A stretch of 64,000 nucleotides of DNA from Demequina lutea (GTDB lineage Bacteria > Actinomycetota > Actinomycetes > Actinomycetales > Demequinaceae), in contig NZ_JACBZO010000001.1 of the NCBI RefSeq assembly GCF_013409005.1, forward strand, positions 1,984,001-2,048,000, read 5' to 3'. The position numbers were made by a program, and so were the translations under genes. This document shows, piece by piece, positions 10,334 through 21,388 of this stretch. The first letter of the stretch is position 1. Each line of letters begins with the position of its first letter. The notes under the pieces are model-generated. The model worked only from the letters and a program-made list of their open reading frames with translations, ran no database searches and was not told the origin of the DNA.

Positions 10334-11569
10334 ATGGCAGATGTGGGGTTGGGCGGACGCTCGGGGTGGCTGCGTGTGGGGTCGTTGCGTGCGGGGTCGC
10401 TGCGTACTGCAGTCGCCGCGCTTGTGTGCGCGTCGGCGCTGGTGCTCTCGGCTTGCGACATTCGCCTCGAGACGGATCCCGTCACCTTCCCCTCCCCCGA
10501 CGCGACCGCCGTCGCGCGAAATTCCCTCGCCGATGCCGAGGCCGCCGTGCTCGCCGCGGCCACGGACGCGGGCGCCTCGGCGGACGGGGCCGCCCCCGGT
10601 GCGGCAGCAACGGCTCAGACGCACCTCGACGTCTTGGGCGGCGTGTATGTAGCGCACCCTGGCACGACGCCCGCCCCCAGCCCCAGCGTCACTCCCGCTC
10701 CGGCTGCCACGCTGGCCGACGCGATCGACGCGGTGCGAACCAAGGCCGAGGAGGTCGCGGCCACGACGGACGACGCGGACCTGGCCTTCTTGGCCCGCTC
10801 GATCGATCTCGACTGGGCGCTGCGCGAACTGTCGGCGGCACGCGCCGCAGCCACCTTGGCTGCCGATGACGCCGCAGCCCAAGCATCGGCGCAGGCGTCG
10901 GCGTCACCCACACCCGAGGAGTCGGTCACCTCGCCCAATGCGACCAAGCCGACGCCCCTGCCCGGCGACTCCGGCGACGCGCCTTTCCCTCTTGCCAGCA
11001 GATCGGCGTCGGGCTCGGCGGGCTTCGCGCCTAGCGCCGCCACGTCGGGTCTGAGCGACGAGCAGTTGAGCACTCTCGCCCTTGCCGAGGACGAAGCGCG
11101 CTTTGCGTATGAGACGATCGCCGCCCTGGAGTTCGGTTCGCTCAGAGAAAGCATCCTCGCCAGGATGCGCCTCCACGGCGAGCGCTCGGATTCCCTGGCC
11201 ACTGTGCTGGCGTCGAAATCCGACGCCGCCGACCCGCGCACACCGCTGTACCAACTGCGGGACGCGAACCTGCCGGACCCCGACTCGCGCGATGCCCTCG
11301 AACGCTCGATCGAGATCGACCTCGGCGATCACTACGCCGCCTTGCTTGATGGCGCGTCCACGGCCGATGCCGCGTGGCTCCTCAACGCCGCGTTCGACTC
11401 CTACGCGAGGGCGATGGCCACGCCCGGCTTCACGACGGCCGACCTGCCGACGCTGCCAGGGCTCCGCGTGGGCGCCGCTACGTCATCGGCATCCGCGACA
11501 CCATCCGCGGCGCCTTCGGCGTCGTCCCCCTCGTCATCGTCTGTGCCCACTCCCGCGTCATCGTCCTAG
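10334..11569 (+). CDS. Lipoprotein with C-terminal DUF4439 ferritin-like domain
   Basis: 411 residues. A lipoprotein signal peptide (hydrophobic 25-40, LVLSAC with Cys41 as the lipidation site) places it on the outer face of the membrane. Residues about 50-245 are Ala/Ser/Pro-rich with weak helices. Residues about 250-375 (LSTLALAEDEARFAYETIAAL, MRLHGERSDSLATVL, helices up to ATPGFTTADLPTLPGL) resemble the four-helix DUF4439 domain that is often encoded divergent from rimP in actinobacteria. The Ser-rich C-terminus looks disordered. A G/T-rich imperfect repeat encodes RVGSLRAGSLRT at the N-terminus. Function of the family is not established. Confidence 0.8.
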   Translation: MADVGLGGRSGWLRVGSLRAGSLRTAVAALVCASALVLSACDIRLETDPVTFPSPDATAVARNSLADAEAAVLAAATDAGASADGAAPGAAATAQTHLDVLGGVYVAHPGTTPAPSPSVTPAPAATLADAIDAVRTKAEEVAATTDDADLAFLARSIDLDWALRELSAARAAATLAADDAAAQASAQASASPTPEESVTSPNATKPTPLPGDSGDAPFPLASRSASGSAGFAPSAATSGLSDEQLSTLALAEDEARFAYETIAALEFGSLRESILARMRLHGERSDSLATVLASKSDAADPRTPLYQLRDANLPDPDSRDALERSIEIDLGDHYAALLDGASTADAAWLLNAAFDSYARAMATPGFTTADLPTLPGLRVGAATSSASATPSAAPSASSPSSSSVPTPASSS

Positions 11570-11595
11570 CAGCCATCGCGCCGTTTGTGTCCGGG

Positions 11596-12318
11596 CTAGT
11601 CGAATTCGGCGCGGACCTTAAGTGCGGCTGTCGGGTCATCGGTGACGATGGCGTCGATGCCTGCTCCGATGAGCGCGCGCATGTCTGCTTCGTCGTTCAC
11701 CGTCCACGCCCGCACCGCAACTCCTGCGGCGGCAAATCCCTCGATCATCCCTGGTAGACCGAGCGTCGGATAATACGGATGCGCTGCGTTGGCGCCCATG
11801 TGGAGCACGTAGGCCCACGGGTCGACGAGCGCCTCCTCGTAGAGCGGCGCGATCGCGGCTGACGGCTCACGCTCGCGCAAGGCAACGAGCGTGAGGTGAT
11901 TGAAGGACGAGTACACGATGCGCTCCGCCATGCCCGAGGCGCGGTGGGCGGCGATGACCGCTTCCTCGATTCCTGCGTACAGAATGGGGCCGTTCTTGAC
12001 CTCGATGTTGAGCACGAGGCTGGTGGGTGCAAGGAGCTCGAAGACATCGTGGAGCTCTGGGATGCCCACGGCGCCTGAGGTTTCGTTCCCCAAGTCGACG
12101 CCCCGCACCGCGTCAAACGTGAGGTCGCGAATGAGCGCGGTGGAGCCGTCGAGGAGCGTGACGGTCGGGTCGTGGCACACCACGAGGCGGCCGTCGGCCG
12201 TGAGGTGCACGTCCAGCTCGATGCCATCGGCGCCCTCGGCTACGGCGAGTTCGAAGGCGGGCATCGTGTTCTCGGGTGCGCGCAGGCGCGAGCCGCGGTG
12301 GGCCCAGATGGCGGTCAT
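11596..12318 (-). CDS. Glycerophosphodiester phosphodiesterase
   Basis: 240 residues. A TIM-barrel enzyme cleaving glycerophosphodiesters to glycerol 3-phosphate and an alcohol. Motifs: AHRGSRLRAPENTMPAF (HRG and PENT), GIELDVHLTADGRLVVCHDP (E-x-D metal ligands and catalytic HD), NIEVKNG, and the C-terminal AWTVNDEADM. No signal peptide, so cytoplasmic. Converges on the DUF4439 gene with 26 bp between stops; 166 bp from proS. A standalone metabolic gene here. Confidence 0.93.
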   Translation of the reverse strand: MTAIWAHRGSRLRAPENTMPAFELAVAEGADGIELDVHLTADGRLVVCHDPTVTLLDGSTALIRDLTFDAVRGVDLGNETSGAVGIPELHDVFELLAPTSLVLNIEVKNGPILYAGIEEAVIAAHRASGMAERIVYSSFNHLTLVALREREPSAAIAPLYEEALVDPWAYVLHMGANAAHPYYPTLGLPGMIEGFAAAGVAVRAWTVNDEADMRALIGAGIDAIVTDDPTAALKVRAEFD

Positions 12319-12484
12319 GAGACGAGGTTAGGCCGAGCCGGTGTCGCATGGCTTGCGGCGCGGTGACGGCGGGCTGACCTGACCGACGCTACCCCTTGAC
12401 CCTCAGACCGTCTGCGCGCCCATGATTCAACCGCGCGAGGACTCCTCGTTCAACGATCACTGCTGCCCCCTCACTGCGCGCTAC

Positions 12485-14287
12485 CTACCCCGCAAGAGCC
12501 TCGCGCACTGCAGTGGCAACAACCGCCACGACCTCGCCCACCGGGATCTCGACCGAGTCCCCCGTCGCGCGGTTCTTGAACTCGACGGTCCCGTTTTCGA
12601 GGCCGCGGCCCACCACCAGGATGTACGGCGCTCCCAGCAGTTCGGAGTCCTTGAACTTCACGCCTGGCGAGACTTTCGGACGGTCGTCGTACAGCACCTC
12701 GATGCCCGCGGATTCGAGTCCCGTAGCAAGCTCATCCGCCACCGCGAACACTGCTTCGTCCTTGCCCGTCGCCATGACGTGCACGTGATACGGCGCCACG
12801 CCGATGGGCCACGTGAGGCCGAGCTCGTCGTGGTTGTTCTCCGCCAGCAGCGCCACCGCACGGGTCACGCCGATGCCGTAGGAGCCCATCGTGGGGGTCA
12901 CCTGCTTGCCGTTGACGTCCAGCACCTTGAGGTCGAGCGCGGCCGCGTACTTGCGTCCAAGCTGGAAGATGTGGCCGATCTCGACGCCACGCGCGAGCTC
13001 GAGCGGTCCCGAGCCGTCGGGGGCCTCGTCACCAGCTCGCACCTCGGCGGCCTCGATCGTGCCATCTGCCACAAAGTCGCGACCCATCGTGAGGTCGAAG
13101 ACGTGGCGGCCTGGAGCGTCGGCGCCGGTGATCCAACGCGTGCCCACGACGACCCGCGGGTCCACAAGGTACGGGATGGCGGTGTCGTCCTCCGCGCCGC
13201 GCACCACACCCGCCGCGCGAGCCTGCGGGCCGAGGGCGCCTGGGCCGATGTAGCCCTTAATCAGCTCGGGGTGCTTCTTGAAGTCGTCCTCGTTGGCCGC
13301 CTCGACCGTCGCCGGCGAGAGGGCCGCCTCGAGTCGCGTCATGTCGGCTTCGCGGTTGCCGGGAATGCCGACCACCAGGAGCGAGCGCTCGCCCGCGGGG
13401 GACGTGAGCGCCAGCACGACGTTTTTGAGGGTGTCCGCCGCCACCCACTCGCGATCGGGGCGGGGGTGAGCGGAATTCGCCACGGCGACGAGCGACGCGA
13501 TGGTCGGGGTATCGGGGGTGTTCTCGACGTGTGCCGCGGGAGCGTCGGCGAGTTCGAGAGCGGGAGGAACCGGCGTCGTGACTGCCTCGACGTTGGCCGC
13601 ATAGCCGCCGGCCGAACGCACGTACGTGTCCTCCCCCACCTCGGTGGGAGCGAGGAACTCCTCGGACTTGGATCCGCCCATCGCGCCCGATTGCGCCTGC
13701 ACCACCACGAACGGAATGCCGAGGCGGTCAAAGATGCGGACGTACGCCTCGCGCTGCAACGCGTAGGAGCGCTCGAGGCCCTCGTCGTCCATGTCGAAGC
13801 TGTACGAGTCCTTCATGATGAACTCGCGGCCGCGCAGCAGGCCCGCACGGGGGCGCGCCTCGTCGCGATACTTGGTCTGGATTTGGTAGATCGTGAGCGG
13901 CAGGTCCTTGTACGACGAGTACAGGTCCTTGACCAGCAGCGTGAACATCTCCTCGTGCGTGGGCGCGAGGAGATAGTCGCCGCCCTTGCGGTCTGCGAGG
14001 CGGAAGAGATTGGGGCCGTACTCGGTCCAGCGGCCGGTCACCTCGTAGGGTTCACGCGGCAGCAGCGCAGGGAAGTGCACCTCTTGGCCACCAGCGGCGT
14101 CCATCTCTTCGCGGACCACGCGCTCGACCTTGGCGAGCACCTTGAGGCCCAGCGGGAGCCACGTGTAGATGCCTGGAGCCGCGCGGCGGATATACCCCGC
14201 GCGAATCAGGAGCCGATGCGACGCAACCTCGGCATCGGCGGGGTCTTCACGGAGCGTGCGGAGAAAAAGAGTCGTCATGCGGAGCAT
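12485..14287 (-). CDS. proS: Prolyl-tRNA synthetase
   Basis: 600 residues, the bacterial-type (ProS type 1) class II enzyme with an editing insertion. N-terminus [20 protein letters not shown] and [19 protein letters not shown]; class II motif 2 region [23 protein letters not shown] (partly); the editing domain lies in the middle ([20 protein letters not shown], a YbaK-like insert); motif 3 is [14 protein letters not shown]. The anticodon-binding domain ends the protein. No strong ribosome site marks the start; ATG 14287 and ATG 14278 are both in frame and equally plausible. Confidence 0.96.
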   Translation of the reverse strand: MLRMTTLFLRTLREDPADAEVASHRLLIRAGYIRRAAPGIYTWLPLGLKVLAKVERVVREEMDAAGGQEVHFPALLPREPYEVTGRWTEYGPNLFRLADRKGGDYLLAPTHEEMFTLLVKDLYSSYKDLPLTIYQIQTKYRDEARPRAGLLRGREFIMKDSYSFDMDDEGLERSYALQREAYVRIFDRLGIPFVVVQAQSGAMGGSKSEEFLAPTEVGEDTYVRSAGGYAANVEAVTTPVPPALELADAPAAHVENTPDTPTIASLVAVANSAHPRPDREWVAADTLKNVVLALTSPAGERSLLVVGIPGNREADMTRLEAALSPATVEAANEDDFKKHPELIKGYIGPGALGPQARAAGVVRGAEDDTAIPYLVDPRVVVGTRWITGADAPGRHVFDLTMGRDFVADGTIEAAEVRAGDEAPDGSGPLELARGVEIGHIFQLGRKYAAALDLKVLDVNGKQVTPTMGSYGIGVTRAVALLAENNHDELGLTWPIGVAPYHVHVMATGKDEAVFAVADELATGLESAGIEVLYDDRPKVSPGVKFKDSELLGAPYILVVGRGLENGTVEFKNRATGDSVEIPVGEVVAVVATAVREALAG

Positions 14288-14363
14288 GAGGCTAAGCGTA
14301 GTCGGGCGGCGCGCGCGTCCGTCCCCTCGAGGAGTCGAAGCGCGCGTCCCTACCCCGAACCCA

Positions 14364-15131
14364 TCATTCGTAGGAAGGCGAGGCGCCCACGCCCATGAAC
14401 TCCTGCAGCGTGACCACGCCTTGGTCGTGCATCGAGGCGGCGACGTCGAGGCCAACGAAGCGAAGGTGCCAGGGTTCCCATTTGTAGCCCGTCACGGCCT
14501 CCTTGCCGTTCGGATAGCTCACGATGTAGCCGTAGCGATAGGCGTTGGCGGCAAGCCACTCTCCCGCGGCGGACGTGCCGAAGGAAGCCTTGAGCTGGTT
14601 CGCCTGGACATCGAAGACATCGGCGGCAAGTCCCGTTTGATGCTCCGAGAATCCCGGCCGTGCCGACACCCTGTCGGCGGCCGCACGACCGGAGGCTGAC
14701 ACGTATCCCGAGTACAGCGACCGTTGCACGCCATACGGGCGGTACGTGCTCAAGATACTGAACGGAGCCCCCGCCTCGAGGGCGGCCTCGTACATGCGCG
14801 TCATCGCTTCCGCTGCGACCGCTCGCAGGCTCTGACTCCCACGACCAGGCACTCCGACCACTGACACCAGGTCGGCAGGGGCGTAGTCAATGGGGTCCAG
14901 CGGCCGCGTCTTGGTGACAACCACCGTGATCGCCGACGGGTCGTCGATGTCGTACTCGATGGTCAACCCCGGCGTCACGAGCGGAGCCGAGGCTCCCGCG
15001 TCGGCCACGACAGTGGGTTGAGTCTGCACACCTTCGGGCGTCGATTCGAAAGGCAGCCGCGGGGCGTCAATGCCGCACGCGGCAAGCATCATGACCGCTG
15101 CGGTCGCCCCCGCTCCAAGGGCAACTCGCAT
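14364..15131 (-). CDS. M15-family D-alanyl-D-alanine carboxypeptidase-like lipoprotein
   Basis: 255 residues. The N-terminus ([18 protein letters not shown]) is a lipoprotein signal with the lipobox Cys at about 19. The C-terminal half is a VanY/LAS-type zinc peptidase: [31 protein letters not shown] (the HxxxxxxD zinc motif: [11 protein letters not shown]) and EPWHLRFVG (WHxR/H third ligand). Expected to trim peptidoglycan stem peptides at the cell surface. Its ATG overlaps the stop of the upstream GNAT gene (TAATG), so the two are coupled. Confidence 0.9.
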   Translation of the reverse strand: MRVALGAGATAAVMMLAACGIDAPRLPFESTPEGVQTQPTVVADAGASAPLVTPGLTIEYDIDDPSAITVVVTKTRPLDPIDYAPADLVSVVGVPGRGSQSLRAVAAEAMTRMYEAALEAGAPFSILSTYRPYGVQRSLYSGYVSASGRAAADRVSARPGFSEHQTGLAADVFDVQANQLKASFGTSAAGEWLAANAYRYGYIVSYPNGKEAVTGYKWEPWHLRFVGLDVAASMHDQGVVTLQEFMGVGASPSYE

Positions 15132-16042
15132 TAGAACATCACGGTCGCAAAGGTCCCCACGCGCGCGAAGCCAACTGCCTCATACGCGCGCAGCGCCGCG
15201 ACGTTGAAGTCGTTGACGTACAACGCCACGGTGGGCGCATGATCGGCACGCACGTGGCGCACCAGGTCTGCCATCCCCTCGGCCCCGAGCCCACGACGCC
15301 TCATCGCCGGATGGACCCACACGCCTTGAATCTGGGCAACCTCTCCGCCAACCACCCCCACCTCGGCCTTGAACAACACCGACCGCTTTCCGTCGACCAC
15401 GCCATAACGCACATAGCTACGGCCCTGCCGGACGAGTCGCGTGAGCCTGTCCTCGTACGCGTCCCTGCCGTAAGTCAGCGGGTCGTAGCCCACTTCTCCC
15501 ACAAACATGTGGACCGCGGCCGGCAGCAAGGCGTCGTAGTCGGCCATCGTGGCCCTGCGCATCGGCTCGGCGTCAACAGAGGCCTCCGCAACGGGAAGAG
15601 GGTTTCCGTCGATCGACATGGACACCTGAGACGGCCGCAGTTGCCGCGCGGGCCCCCACCAGCGCTCGACCCTGCCCCACAGGTCGAGCGTCAAATTCGC
15701 CTCGCCTACCAATGCGGCGGGCCTGGTCAGCCTGGAGACGATGGCCGACGAAACTTCCGCTCTCGCATTGTCCGTCTCGTCGTCATCGCCAGCGGGAAGC
15801 ACAGCCGTGAGGTTGGCGCCGCACCAGATCACGCCCGCGAGGTCCCTGCTCACGCGGCCGCGCTTGCGCACCACCCACAGCCCGCTAGGAATGACCCCTG
15901 CCCGGGATGCGGTCTCGAGGTGCATTGCCGGAACAACATTGGTGACGGGGTCGAGCGCGCACAAGGCGAGCCCCTCCGCAACATCGCGTCGCTGCGCGGG
16001 AGCCAGCGAATACTGGCCCCTCCGCAACAGCGAGTCGGTCAT
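15131..16042 (-). CDS. DUF4081 plus GNAT-domain acetyltransferase-like protein
   Basis: 303 residues. The N-terminal half ([15 protein letters not shown], then [14 protein letters not shown]) matches the DUF4081 part, and the C-terminal half is a GNAT fold with the acetyl-CoA loop [20 protein letters not shown] and the final [20 protein letters not shown]. This two-domain protein directly downstream of ispG is the same arrangement as in mycobacteria (dxr-rip1-ispG-GNAT). Substrate unknown. Its start (16042) overlaps the ispG stop by four bases. Confidence 0.88.
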   Translation of the reverse strand: MTDSLLRRGQYSLAPAQRRDVAEGLALCALDPVTNVVPAMHLETASRAGVIPSGLWVVRKRGRVSRDLAGVIWCGANLTAVLPAGDDDETDNARAEVSSAIVSRLTRPAALVGEANLTLDLWGRVERWWGPARQLRPSQVSMSIDGNPLPVAEASVDAEPMRRATMADYDALLPAAVHMFVGEVGYDPLTYGRDAYEDRLTRLVRQGRSYVRYGVVDGKRSVLFKAEVGVVGGEVAQIQGVWVHPAMRRRGLGAEGMADLVRHVRADHAPTVALYVNDFNVAALRAYEAVGFARVGTFATVMF

Positions 16043-17190
16043 CCCGCCGTAACCACCTGCGGGGTCGCCCCCTCGACGGGTTCCATCGTCTCGGCCAGCT
16101 TCAAGGCCTCCTCGATGAGGGTCTCGACGATCATGTTCTCGGGCACGGTCTTGATGACCTCGCCCCCGACAAAGATTTGGCCCTTGCCGTTGCCGGACGC
16201 GACTCCGAGGTCGGCCTCCCGCGCCTCGCCGGGTCCGTTCACGACGCAGCCCATGACGGCGACGCGCAGTGGCACCTCCATGCCCTCAAGCCCAGCCGTG
16301 ACCTTCTCGGCCAACTCGTACACGTCGACCTGCGCACGCCCACATGAGGGGCACGACACGATCTCCAACTTGCGCGGGCGGAGGTTCAGTGCCTGCAGGA
16401 TCTGAATGCCCACCTTGACCTCCTCAACGGGAGGAGCCGAGAGTGACACGCGAATCGTGTCGCCGATGCCCTGGCTGAGCAGCGCGCCGAACGCGGTCGC
16501 CGACTTGATGGTGCCTTGGAACGCGGGGCCCGCCTCGGTGACACCAAGGTGCAGCGGCCAGTCGCCGCGCTCGCTCAACATCTCATACGCGCGCACCATC
16601 ACCACGGGGTCGTTGTGCTTGACCGAGATCTTGAAGTCGTGGAAGTCGTGCTCTTCGAAGAGGCTCGCCTCCCACACCGCGGACTCGACGAGCGCCTCGG
16701 GCGTCGCCTTGCCGTACTTCGCGAGCAGGCGAGGGTCCAAGGAGCCCGCATTGACGCCGATGCGGATCGACGTGCCGTGGTCCTTCGCGGCCTGGGCGAT
16801 CTCCTTGATCTGGTCGTCAAACCTCTTGATGTTCCCTGGGTTGACGCGCACCGCCGCGCAGCCCGCCTCGATCGCGGCGAATACGTACTTCGGCTGGAAG
16901 TGGATGTCGGCGATCACGGGGATGTTCGACTTCTTCGCGATCGCGGGCAGCGCGTCGGCGTCGTCTTGCGTAGGACAGGCCACACGCACGATGTCGCAAC
17001 CGGCCGCGGTGAGCTCCGCGATCTGCTGGAGAGTCGAATTGATGTCTTCTGTCTTGGTGGTGCACATGGATTGCACCGAAACGGGTGCGTCTCCCCCAAC
17101 GTAGACACTGCCCACCTTGATCTTCCTGGTGGGCCTTCTTGCAGCGAGGGTGGGGGCCGGCATGGCGGGCATTCCCAGTCCAACAGTCAC
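16039..17190 (-). CDS. ispG: 4-hydroxy-3-methylbut-2-enyl diphosphate synthase (flavodoxin)
   Basis: 383 residues. [4Fe-4S] enzyme of the MEP isoprenoid pathway, converting MEcPP to HMBPP. Barrel motifs: [53 protein letters not shown]. The cluster-binding cysteines are in [11 protein letters not shown] and [20 protein letters not shown] at 17220 overlaps the rip1 stop, but the GTG at 17190 has AAGGAG eight bases upstream and gives the usual N-terminus, so it is preferred. With dxr two genes upstream it forms the MEP cluster. Confidence 0.96.
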   Translation of the reverse strand: MTVGLGMPAMPAPTLAARRPTRKIKVGSVYVGGDAPVSVQSMCTTKTEDINSTLQQIAELTAAGCDIVRVACPTQDDADALPAIAKKSNIPVIADIHFQPKYVFAAIEAGCAAVRVNPGNIKRFDDQIKEIAQAAKDHGTSIRIGVNAGSLDPRLLAKYGKATPEALVESAVWEASLFEEHDFHDFKISVKHNDPVVMVRAYEMLSERGDWPLHLGVTEAGPAFQGTIKSATAFGALLSQGIGDTIRVSLSAPPVEEVKVGIQILQALNLRPRKLEIVSCPSCGRAQVDVYELAEKVTAGLEGMEVPLRVAVMGCVVNGPGEAREADLGVASGNGKGQIFVGGEVIKTVPENMIVETLIEEALKLAETMEPVEGATPQVVTAG

Positions 17191-17216
17191 GTGAGTCACT
17201 CCTTGGTTTGTGCCTG

Positions 17217-18494
17217 TCACGCCACGCGGACGGGCGCCACAATGTCGGCGAAGACAAGAACAAGGCTCATGAGGATAAGTATTCCGAAGACGCCGTAAGC
17301 CACCGGCATCATCCGTGCCACATCAACGGGTGCGGGGCGCGGAGCGTTCCGTGATCGCGCCCACCCAATCTTGATCGCCTGCCAGATCGCGGACGCAATA
17401 TGCCCGCCATCGAGCGGCACCAGCGGCAGCGCATTGAACACAAAGAGCGCGAGGTTAAGGCCCGCGAGCAGCAACAGCTCCTCCTGGAGCTTGTCGACCC
17501 AGGTGATCCCGGCGACGTTCGACGATGCGACATCACCCGCGGCCCTGCCGATGCCGACAAGGCCCATCACGGAGGAGCTAGACCGTTGCTCGAGACCCAC
17601 GGAAGCACGCGCGACGTGCCACAACTGTTGAGGCAAATGCGCGACGACGCCGAAGGTCTGCACCGTGTACTGACCTGTCAGGGACACACCCGAGCCGATC
17701 GGGAGGCGCTCACGCTTCTGGGCGGAGTACACGCCCATGAATCCCACGGTCTCGGTGGCGTTGGGATCACCGGCGACCGCTCGTTGGATTGAGGCGGGAG
17801 TGAGCTTCAGCGTCACATCGGTTCCCGCCCGGTCAACGACCACGTTGAGCGGCACCCCGGGTCGCGCGGCCACATACACCGTCAGATCCGACCACTTAGT
17901 GAACGCTTGACCGTCGATTGACACGAAGGTGTCGCCTGCCTGGAGCCCCGCAATCGAGGCGGGAGAAGCGGGGTCGGCGGCGGTGCACTGCGACGATGCG
18001 GTTGCGGGCACACACGGGACGGTGTCGCTCACGGTGAGCGTCTGCATCGGTACGCCCATCCCGGAGAGAACCACGGTGAAAAGGAAGATGGCGATCAGGA
18101 GGTTCACGACGGGGCCACCCGCCATGACGATGACCTTGCGCCACCAGGCAAGGTGATAGAAGGCGCGGGCGTCGTCTTCGCCGATCTCGGCCTCCGAAGC
18201 CGAGCGCGCGTCCTCGATCAGGTCGCGCATCCAACCGCGCACCCGCAGCGGCTTGACCGCGCTTCCGGGAGGAACCATGCCCACGAGCCGGACATAGCCG
18301 CCCAGGGGAAACGCCTTGATGCCGTACTCGGTCTCGCCCCGTTTGCGGGACCACAGCGTCGGCCCGAATCCGACGAAGTACTCGCTAACTTTGACTCCGA
18401 AGCGCTTGGCGGGAACCATGTGGCCGACCTCGTGGAGCGCGATCGACACCACGAGTCCGACTACGAGGAAGGCGATCCCAAGCGCGCTAAGCAT
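17217..18494 (-). CDS. rip1: Site-2 intramembrane metalloprotease (Rip1/RseP, M50)
   Basis: 425 residues. A membrane zinc protease for regulated intramembrane proteolysis, typically of anti-sigma factors. First membrane span carries the HEVGH zinc motif ([15 protein letters not shown]); a GGP motif ([15 protein letters not shown]) and an [13 protein letters not shown] motif with the third zinc ligand Asp follow. Between them lies a PDZ domain (residues about 170-240; [15 protein letters not shown]). About four membrane spans. The dxr-rip1-ispG order is conserved in actinobacteria. No anti-sigma factor gene is seen nearby. Confidence 0.95.
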   Translation of the reverse strand: MLSALGIAFLVVGLVVSIALHEVGHMVPAKRFGVKVSEYFVGFGPTLWSRKRGETEYGIKAFPLGGYVRLVGMVPPGSAVKPLRVRGWMRDLIEDARSASEAEIGEDDARAFYHLAWWRKVIVMAGGPVVNLLIAIFLFTVVLSGMGVPMQTLTVSDTVPCVPATASSQCTAADPASPASIAGLQAGDTFVSIDGQAFTKWSDLTVYVAARPGVPLNVVVDRAGTDVTLKLTPASIQRAVAGDPNATETVGFMGVYSAQKRERLPIGSGVSLTGQYTVQTFGVVAHLPQQLWHVARASVGLEQRSSSSVMGLVGIGRAAGDVASSNVAGITWVDKLQEELLLLAGLNLALFVFNALPLVPLDGGHIASAIWQAIKIGWARSRNAPRPAPVDVARMMPVAYGVFGILILMSLVLVFADIVAPVRVA

Positions 18495-18549
18495 GCACCT
18501 ACTGTAAGCCAGCGCGAGGTCGCTATCTGGCTCTTGTCATTTGCAGTCG

Positions 18550-19716
18550 CTATCGGGCTGCGACTAGCGCGTCGGCGTGAGCCCGCGCCCAACGCTCCGC
18601 GTCCTCGACCGCCTCGAGCGACACGACGCCCGGCCACTCGTAGGCCTCGACCACTTCGCGCACCGTCTCCACGATCGCGAGGAAGGGCAAACGGCCGTCA
18701 ACGAAGGCGGCGACGCACTGCTCGTTCGCGGCATTGAACACGGCCGGATGCAGGTCAGATGCGGCTGCGGCCTCGCGCGCTAAGGCGATCGCGGGGAACA
18801 CGTCCTCGTCGAGAGGCTCGAAGTCCCACGACGACGCGCGCGTCCAGTCGAGCGCGGGAATCGCCTCGGCCACGCGATCGGGCCACGACAGCCCTAAGGC
18901 AATCGGGAGCCGCATATCGGGAGGCGATACCTGAGCCAGGGTCGAACCGTCCGTGAACTCCACCATCGAGTGCACGATCGACTGGGCGTGGACGACCACA
19001 TCGATGCGCTCGTACGGCATGTTGAAGAGCCAATGAGCCTCGATGACCTCGAGGGCCTTGTTGACCAAGGTCGCGGAATTGATCGTGACCACGGGTCCCA
19101 TGTCCCAGTTGGGGTGCTTGAGCGCCTGCTCGGGGCTCACCGTCTCGAGCGATTCCCTGCTCCAGCCGCGGAAAGCACCGCCCGAGGCCGTAAGGATGAG
19201 CCGTTTGACCTCGTTCGCCGAACCTCCGCGCAGCGCTTGGGCGAGGGCGGAGTGCTCGGAATCGACCGGAACGATCTGATCGGGCCTGAGGAGCGCGTCG
19301 CGCACGAGCGCACCCCCGGCGACCAGGGATTCCTTGTTTGCGAGCGCAAGGGTTGAGCCCGCGGCGATCGCCGCGAGTGTGGGCCGAAGCCCCACGGAGC
19401 CCGTGATGCCGTTCAAGACCACATCGGCGCCGATGCTGGCGGCCTCGATCACGCCGGCAGAGCCGCCCACCACGTTGACTCGCCCCAGTCCCGCCGCTTC
19501 ACACGCGGCGACGACGGCTGGAACGGCCGACGCATTGGCCACGGCCACGAGCCGCGGACGCACGGCCGCGACCTGCGCGGCAAGTGCGACAGGATCCGCT
19601 CCCCCCGCGGCCAGAGCGACCACTTCGAAGCGAGCGGGGTTTCTCGAGATGACGTCCAGGGCCTGAACGCCGATCGAGCCGGTCGATCCCAATAGCGAGA
19701 TCGACCGAGAGATCAC
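18550..19716 (-). CDS. dxr: 1-deoxy-D-xylulose 5-phosphate reductoisomerase
   Basis: 388 residues. NADPH-dependent MEP pathway enzyme making MEP from DXP. N-terminal NADPH site LLGSTGSIGVQALDV, catalytic domain LANKESLVAGG, VDSEHSALAQAL (metal-binding Asp and Glu), ILTASGGAFRGW (flexible loop) and TINSATLVNKALEVIEAHWLF. The start is GTG at 19716 with a GTGA overlap to the upstream DivIVA-domain gene. Confidence 0.97.
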   Translation of the reverse strand: MISRSISLLGSTGSIGVQALDVISRNPARFEVVALAAGGADPVALAAQVAAVRPRLVAVANASAVPAVVAACEAAGLGRVNVVGGSAGVIEAASIGADVVLNGITGSVGLRPTLAAIAAGSTLALANKESLVAGGALVRDALLRPDQIVPVDSEHSALAQALRGGSANEVKRLILTASGGAFRGWSRESLETVSPEQALKHPNWDMGPVVTINSATLVNKALEVIEAHWLFNMPYERIDVVVHAQSIVHSMVEFTDGSTLAQVSPPDMRLPIALGLSWPDRVAEAIPALDWTRASSWDFEPLDEDVFPAIALAREAAAASDLHPAVFNAANEQCVAAFVDGRLPFLAIVETVREVVEAYEWPGVVSLEAVEDAERWARAHADALVAAR

Positions 19717-20270
19717 TGTGCTCCCAGCAGGATGTCGACGGCCCGCGCGAGGAAGGCATCCACGGTGCGCTCGTCGTAGGCGGCTCTCTTGCCCTTGCGG
19801 CGGAACGTCGCGCTCCGGAGCTCGTCTGGGGCAAGTGGCGCGCCCTTGTCAAAGAAGGCGATGAGCCGTTCAATCAACATGTCGACCTCGCGGGCGTCGT
19901 AGCCGCGCCGCGAACCGACGGGAGCGCGGAAGCGATCTCCGCGAGGACGGCGCAACCGCGGATAGAGCGCCTGGGCTCCCTCGGCAAGGCGCGTCATCCA
20001 TGCCTCCTGGCCGTAGGCGCGCACGAACTGGTCGCGCGCCCTCGAAGAGAACGCCAGTTCAAGCCTGTCGAGGGCCGCATCGACCGCACCGCACTTGTAG
20101 CCGCTGCGTTTCAAGTCGAAGGCCGCACGCCTGACGTCGAGGGACGACAGCGCCTGGTCGTCGAGCATCGGCCGCTCATACGCAGACCTGGCCTCGGCGA
20201 AGAACGCCTCAACCTGCCCACGCTGGTATCCCCTTCGCATGAAGCCCGCACTCGGGAACAGGTCATTCAT
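19713..20270 (-). CDS. DivIVA (DivI1A) domain protein
   Basis: 185 residues. Contains two or three short units of the actinobacterial DivI1A type: [20 protein letters not shown], then [24 protein letters not shown], and later [20 protein letters not shown] with [22 protein letters not shown]. These G-Y-x(2-4)-VD-FL motifs occur in the membrane-curvature-binding part of DivIVA/Wag31, but there is no long coiled coil, so it is not Wag31 itself. The ATG at 20270 has AAGGAGG four bases upstream and overlaps the rlmN stop (ATGA). Role in growth or division is inferred only. Confidence 0.82.
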   Translation of the reverse strand: MNDLFPSAGFMRRGYQRGQVEAFFAEARSAYERPMLDDQALSSLDVRRAAFDLKRSGYKCGAVDAALDRLELAFSSRARDQFVRAYGQEAWMTRLAEGAQALYPRLRRPRGDRFRAPVGSRRGYDAREVDMLIERLIAFFDKGAPLAPDELRSATFRRKGKRAAYDERTVDAFLARAVDILLGAQ

Positions 20271-21388
20271 GAGTCCTCCTTGATGGCGAGCTGTCCGCAC
20301 GCTCCGTCAATGTCACTGCCACGAGTATCGCGGATAGTGACGGGTATCCCGTGACCACTGAGCGTGTCAACAAATGCTTGTTCCACGGCCGGGTCCGATG
20401 CTGTCCACTTGCTTCCCGGCGTCGGGTTGAGCGGAATGGGGTTGACGTGCACCCAACCGGTGCCACGCCCAGTGAGCTTGCGACCCAAAAGATCGGCCCT
20501 CCACGCATGATCGTTGATATCGCGAATCAGCGCGTACTCGATCGACACTCGCCTGCCGGTCACGTCGAAATAGCGCTTGGCGGCGTCGAGGGTCTCGTCC
20601 ACGCTGAAGCGGTTGTTGATCGGTACCAGTTCATTGCGCAACTCATCATCGGGGGCATGCAGTGACACGGCCAGCGTCACCGGTATACCCTCACCAGCCA
20701 GCTTGTCGATGGCCGGTACCAGCCCCACGGTCGACACCGTCACGTGGCGTGCCGATAGGCCGAAGCCGAGCGGAGCGGGTGCGACGAGTGCGCGCACGGC
20801 AACCATGACCGCCTTGTAGTTGGCGAGCGGCTCCCCCATACCCATGAAGACGACGTTCGACAACCGGACGGGATCGCCCCCGAGGACGCCGTCACGCGAC
20901 GCCCGTGCCGCAAGGCGAACCTGCTCGATGATTTCGGCGGCCGAGAGGTTTCGCGTGAGACCCATCTGCCCCGTTGCGCAGAACGGGCATGCCATCCCGC
21001 AACCGGCCTGGCTCGTGACGCACAGCGTCGCGCGCTCCGGATACTTCATGAGCACCGACTCGACCTTGACCCCGTCATGCAGGGACCAAAGCGTCTTCAC
21101 CGTGGCGCCCTTGTCCGCCTCGAGCGTGCGTACCTGAGTCATGAGCGTCGGGAAGAGCGCCTCGGCGAGTCCGACCCTTGCCGCAGCCGGCAGGTCCGTC
21201 ATGTCGTCGGGATCGACCGTGAGGTGCTCGAAGTAGTGGGTCGCGAGCTGCTTGGCGCGGAAACTCTGCTGACCGAGCCCCGCGACGGCGTCGGCCCTTC
21301 CCTCGGTATCGAGGTCGGCAAAATGAAGCGGCGGCTTTCCGCGCTTGGGAGCCGCCATCTGGATCGCCGGCATGGGTCGAACCTCCAT
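20267..21388 (-). CDS. rlmN: 23S rRNA (adenine2503-C2) / tRNA methyltransferase RlmN
   Basis: 373 residues. Radical SAM enzyme that methylates A2503 of 23S rRNA and A37 of some tRNAs. The CxxxCxxC cluster motif is CGMACPFC, followed by [11 protein letters not shown], and the C-terminal DIDGACGQL contains the methyl-carrying cysteine. Other motifs: [19 protein letters not shown]. The start overlaps the cdsA stop (TGATG). All catalytic cysteines are intact. Confidence 0.96.
   Translation of the reverse strand: MEVRPMPAIQMAAPKRGKPPLHFADLDTEGRADAVAGLGQQSFRAKQLATHYFEHLTVDPDDMTDLPAAARVGLAEALFPTLMTQVRTLEADKGATVKTLWSLHDGVKVESVLMKYPERATLCVTSQAGCGMACPFCATGQMGLTRNLSAAEIIEQVRLAARASRDGVLGGDPVRLSNVVFMGMGEPLANYKAVMVAVRALVAPAPLGFGLSARHVTVSTVGLVPAIDKLAGEGIPVTLAVSLHAPDDELRNELVPINNRFSVDETLDAAKRYFDVTGRRVSIEYALIRDINDHAWRADLLGRKLTGRGTGWVHVNPIPLNPTPGSKWTASDPAVEQAFVDTLSGHGIPVTIRDTRGSDIDGACGQLAIKEDS

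Noticed and set aside
12422..14398. A 658-codon open frame opposite proS
   Set aside because: Antisense shadow of a well-matched prolyl-tRNA synthetase, caused by high GC third positions.
16039..17220. Longer ispG starting at GTG 17220 overlapping the rip1 stop
   Set aside because: The GTG at 17190 has AAGGAG at ideal distance; 17220 has none.
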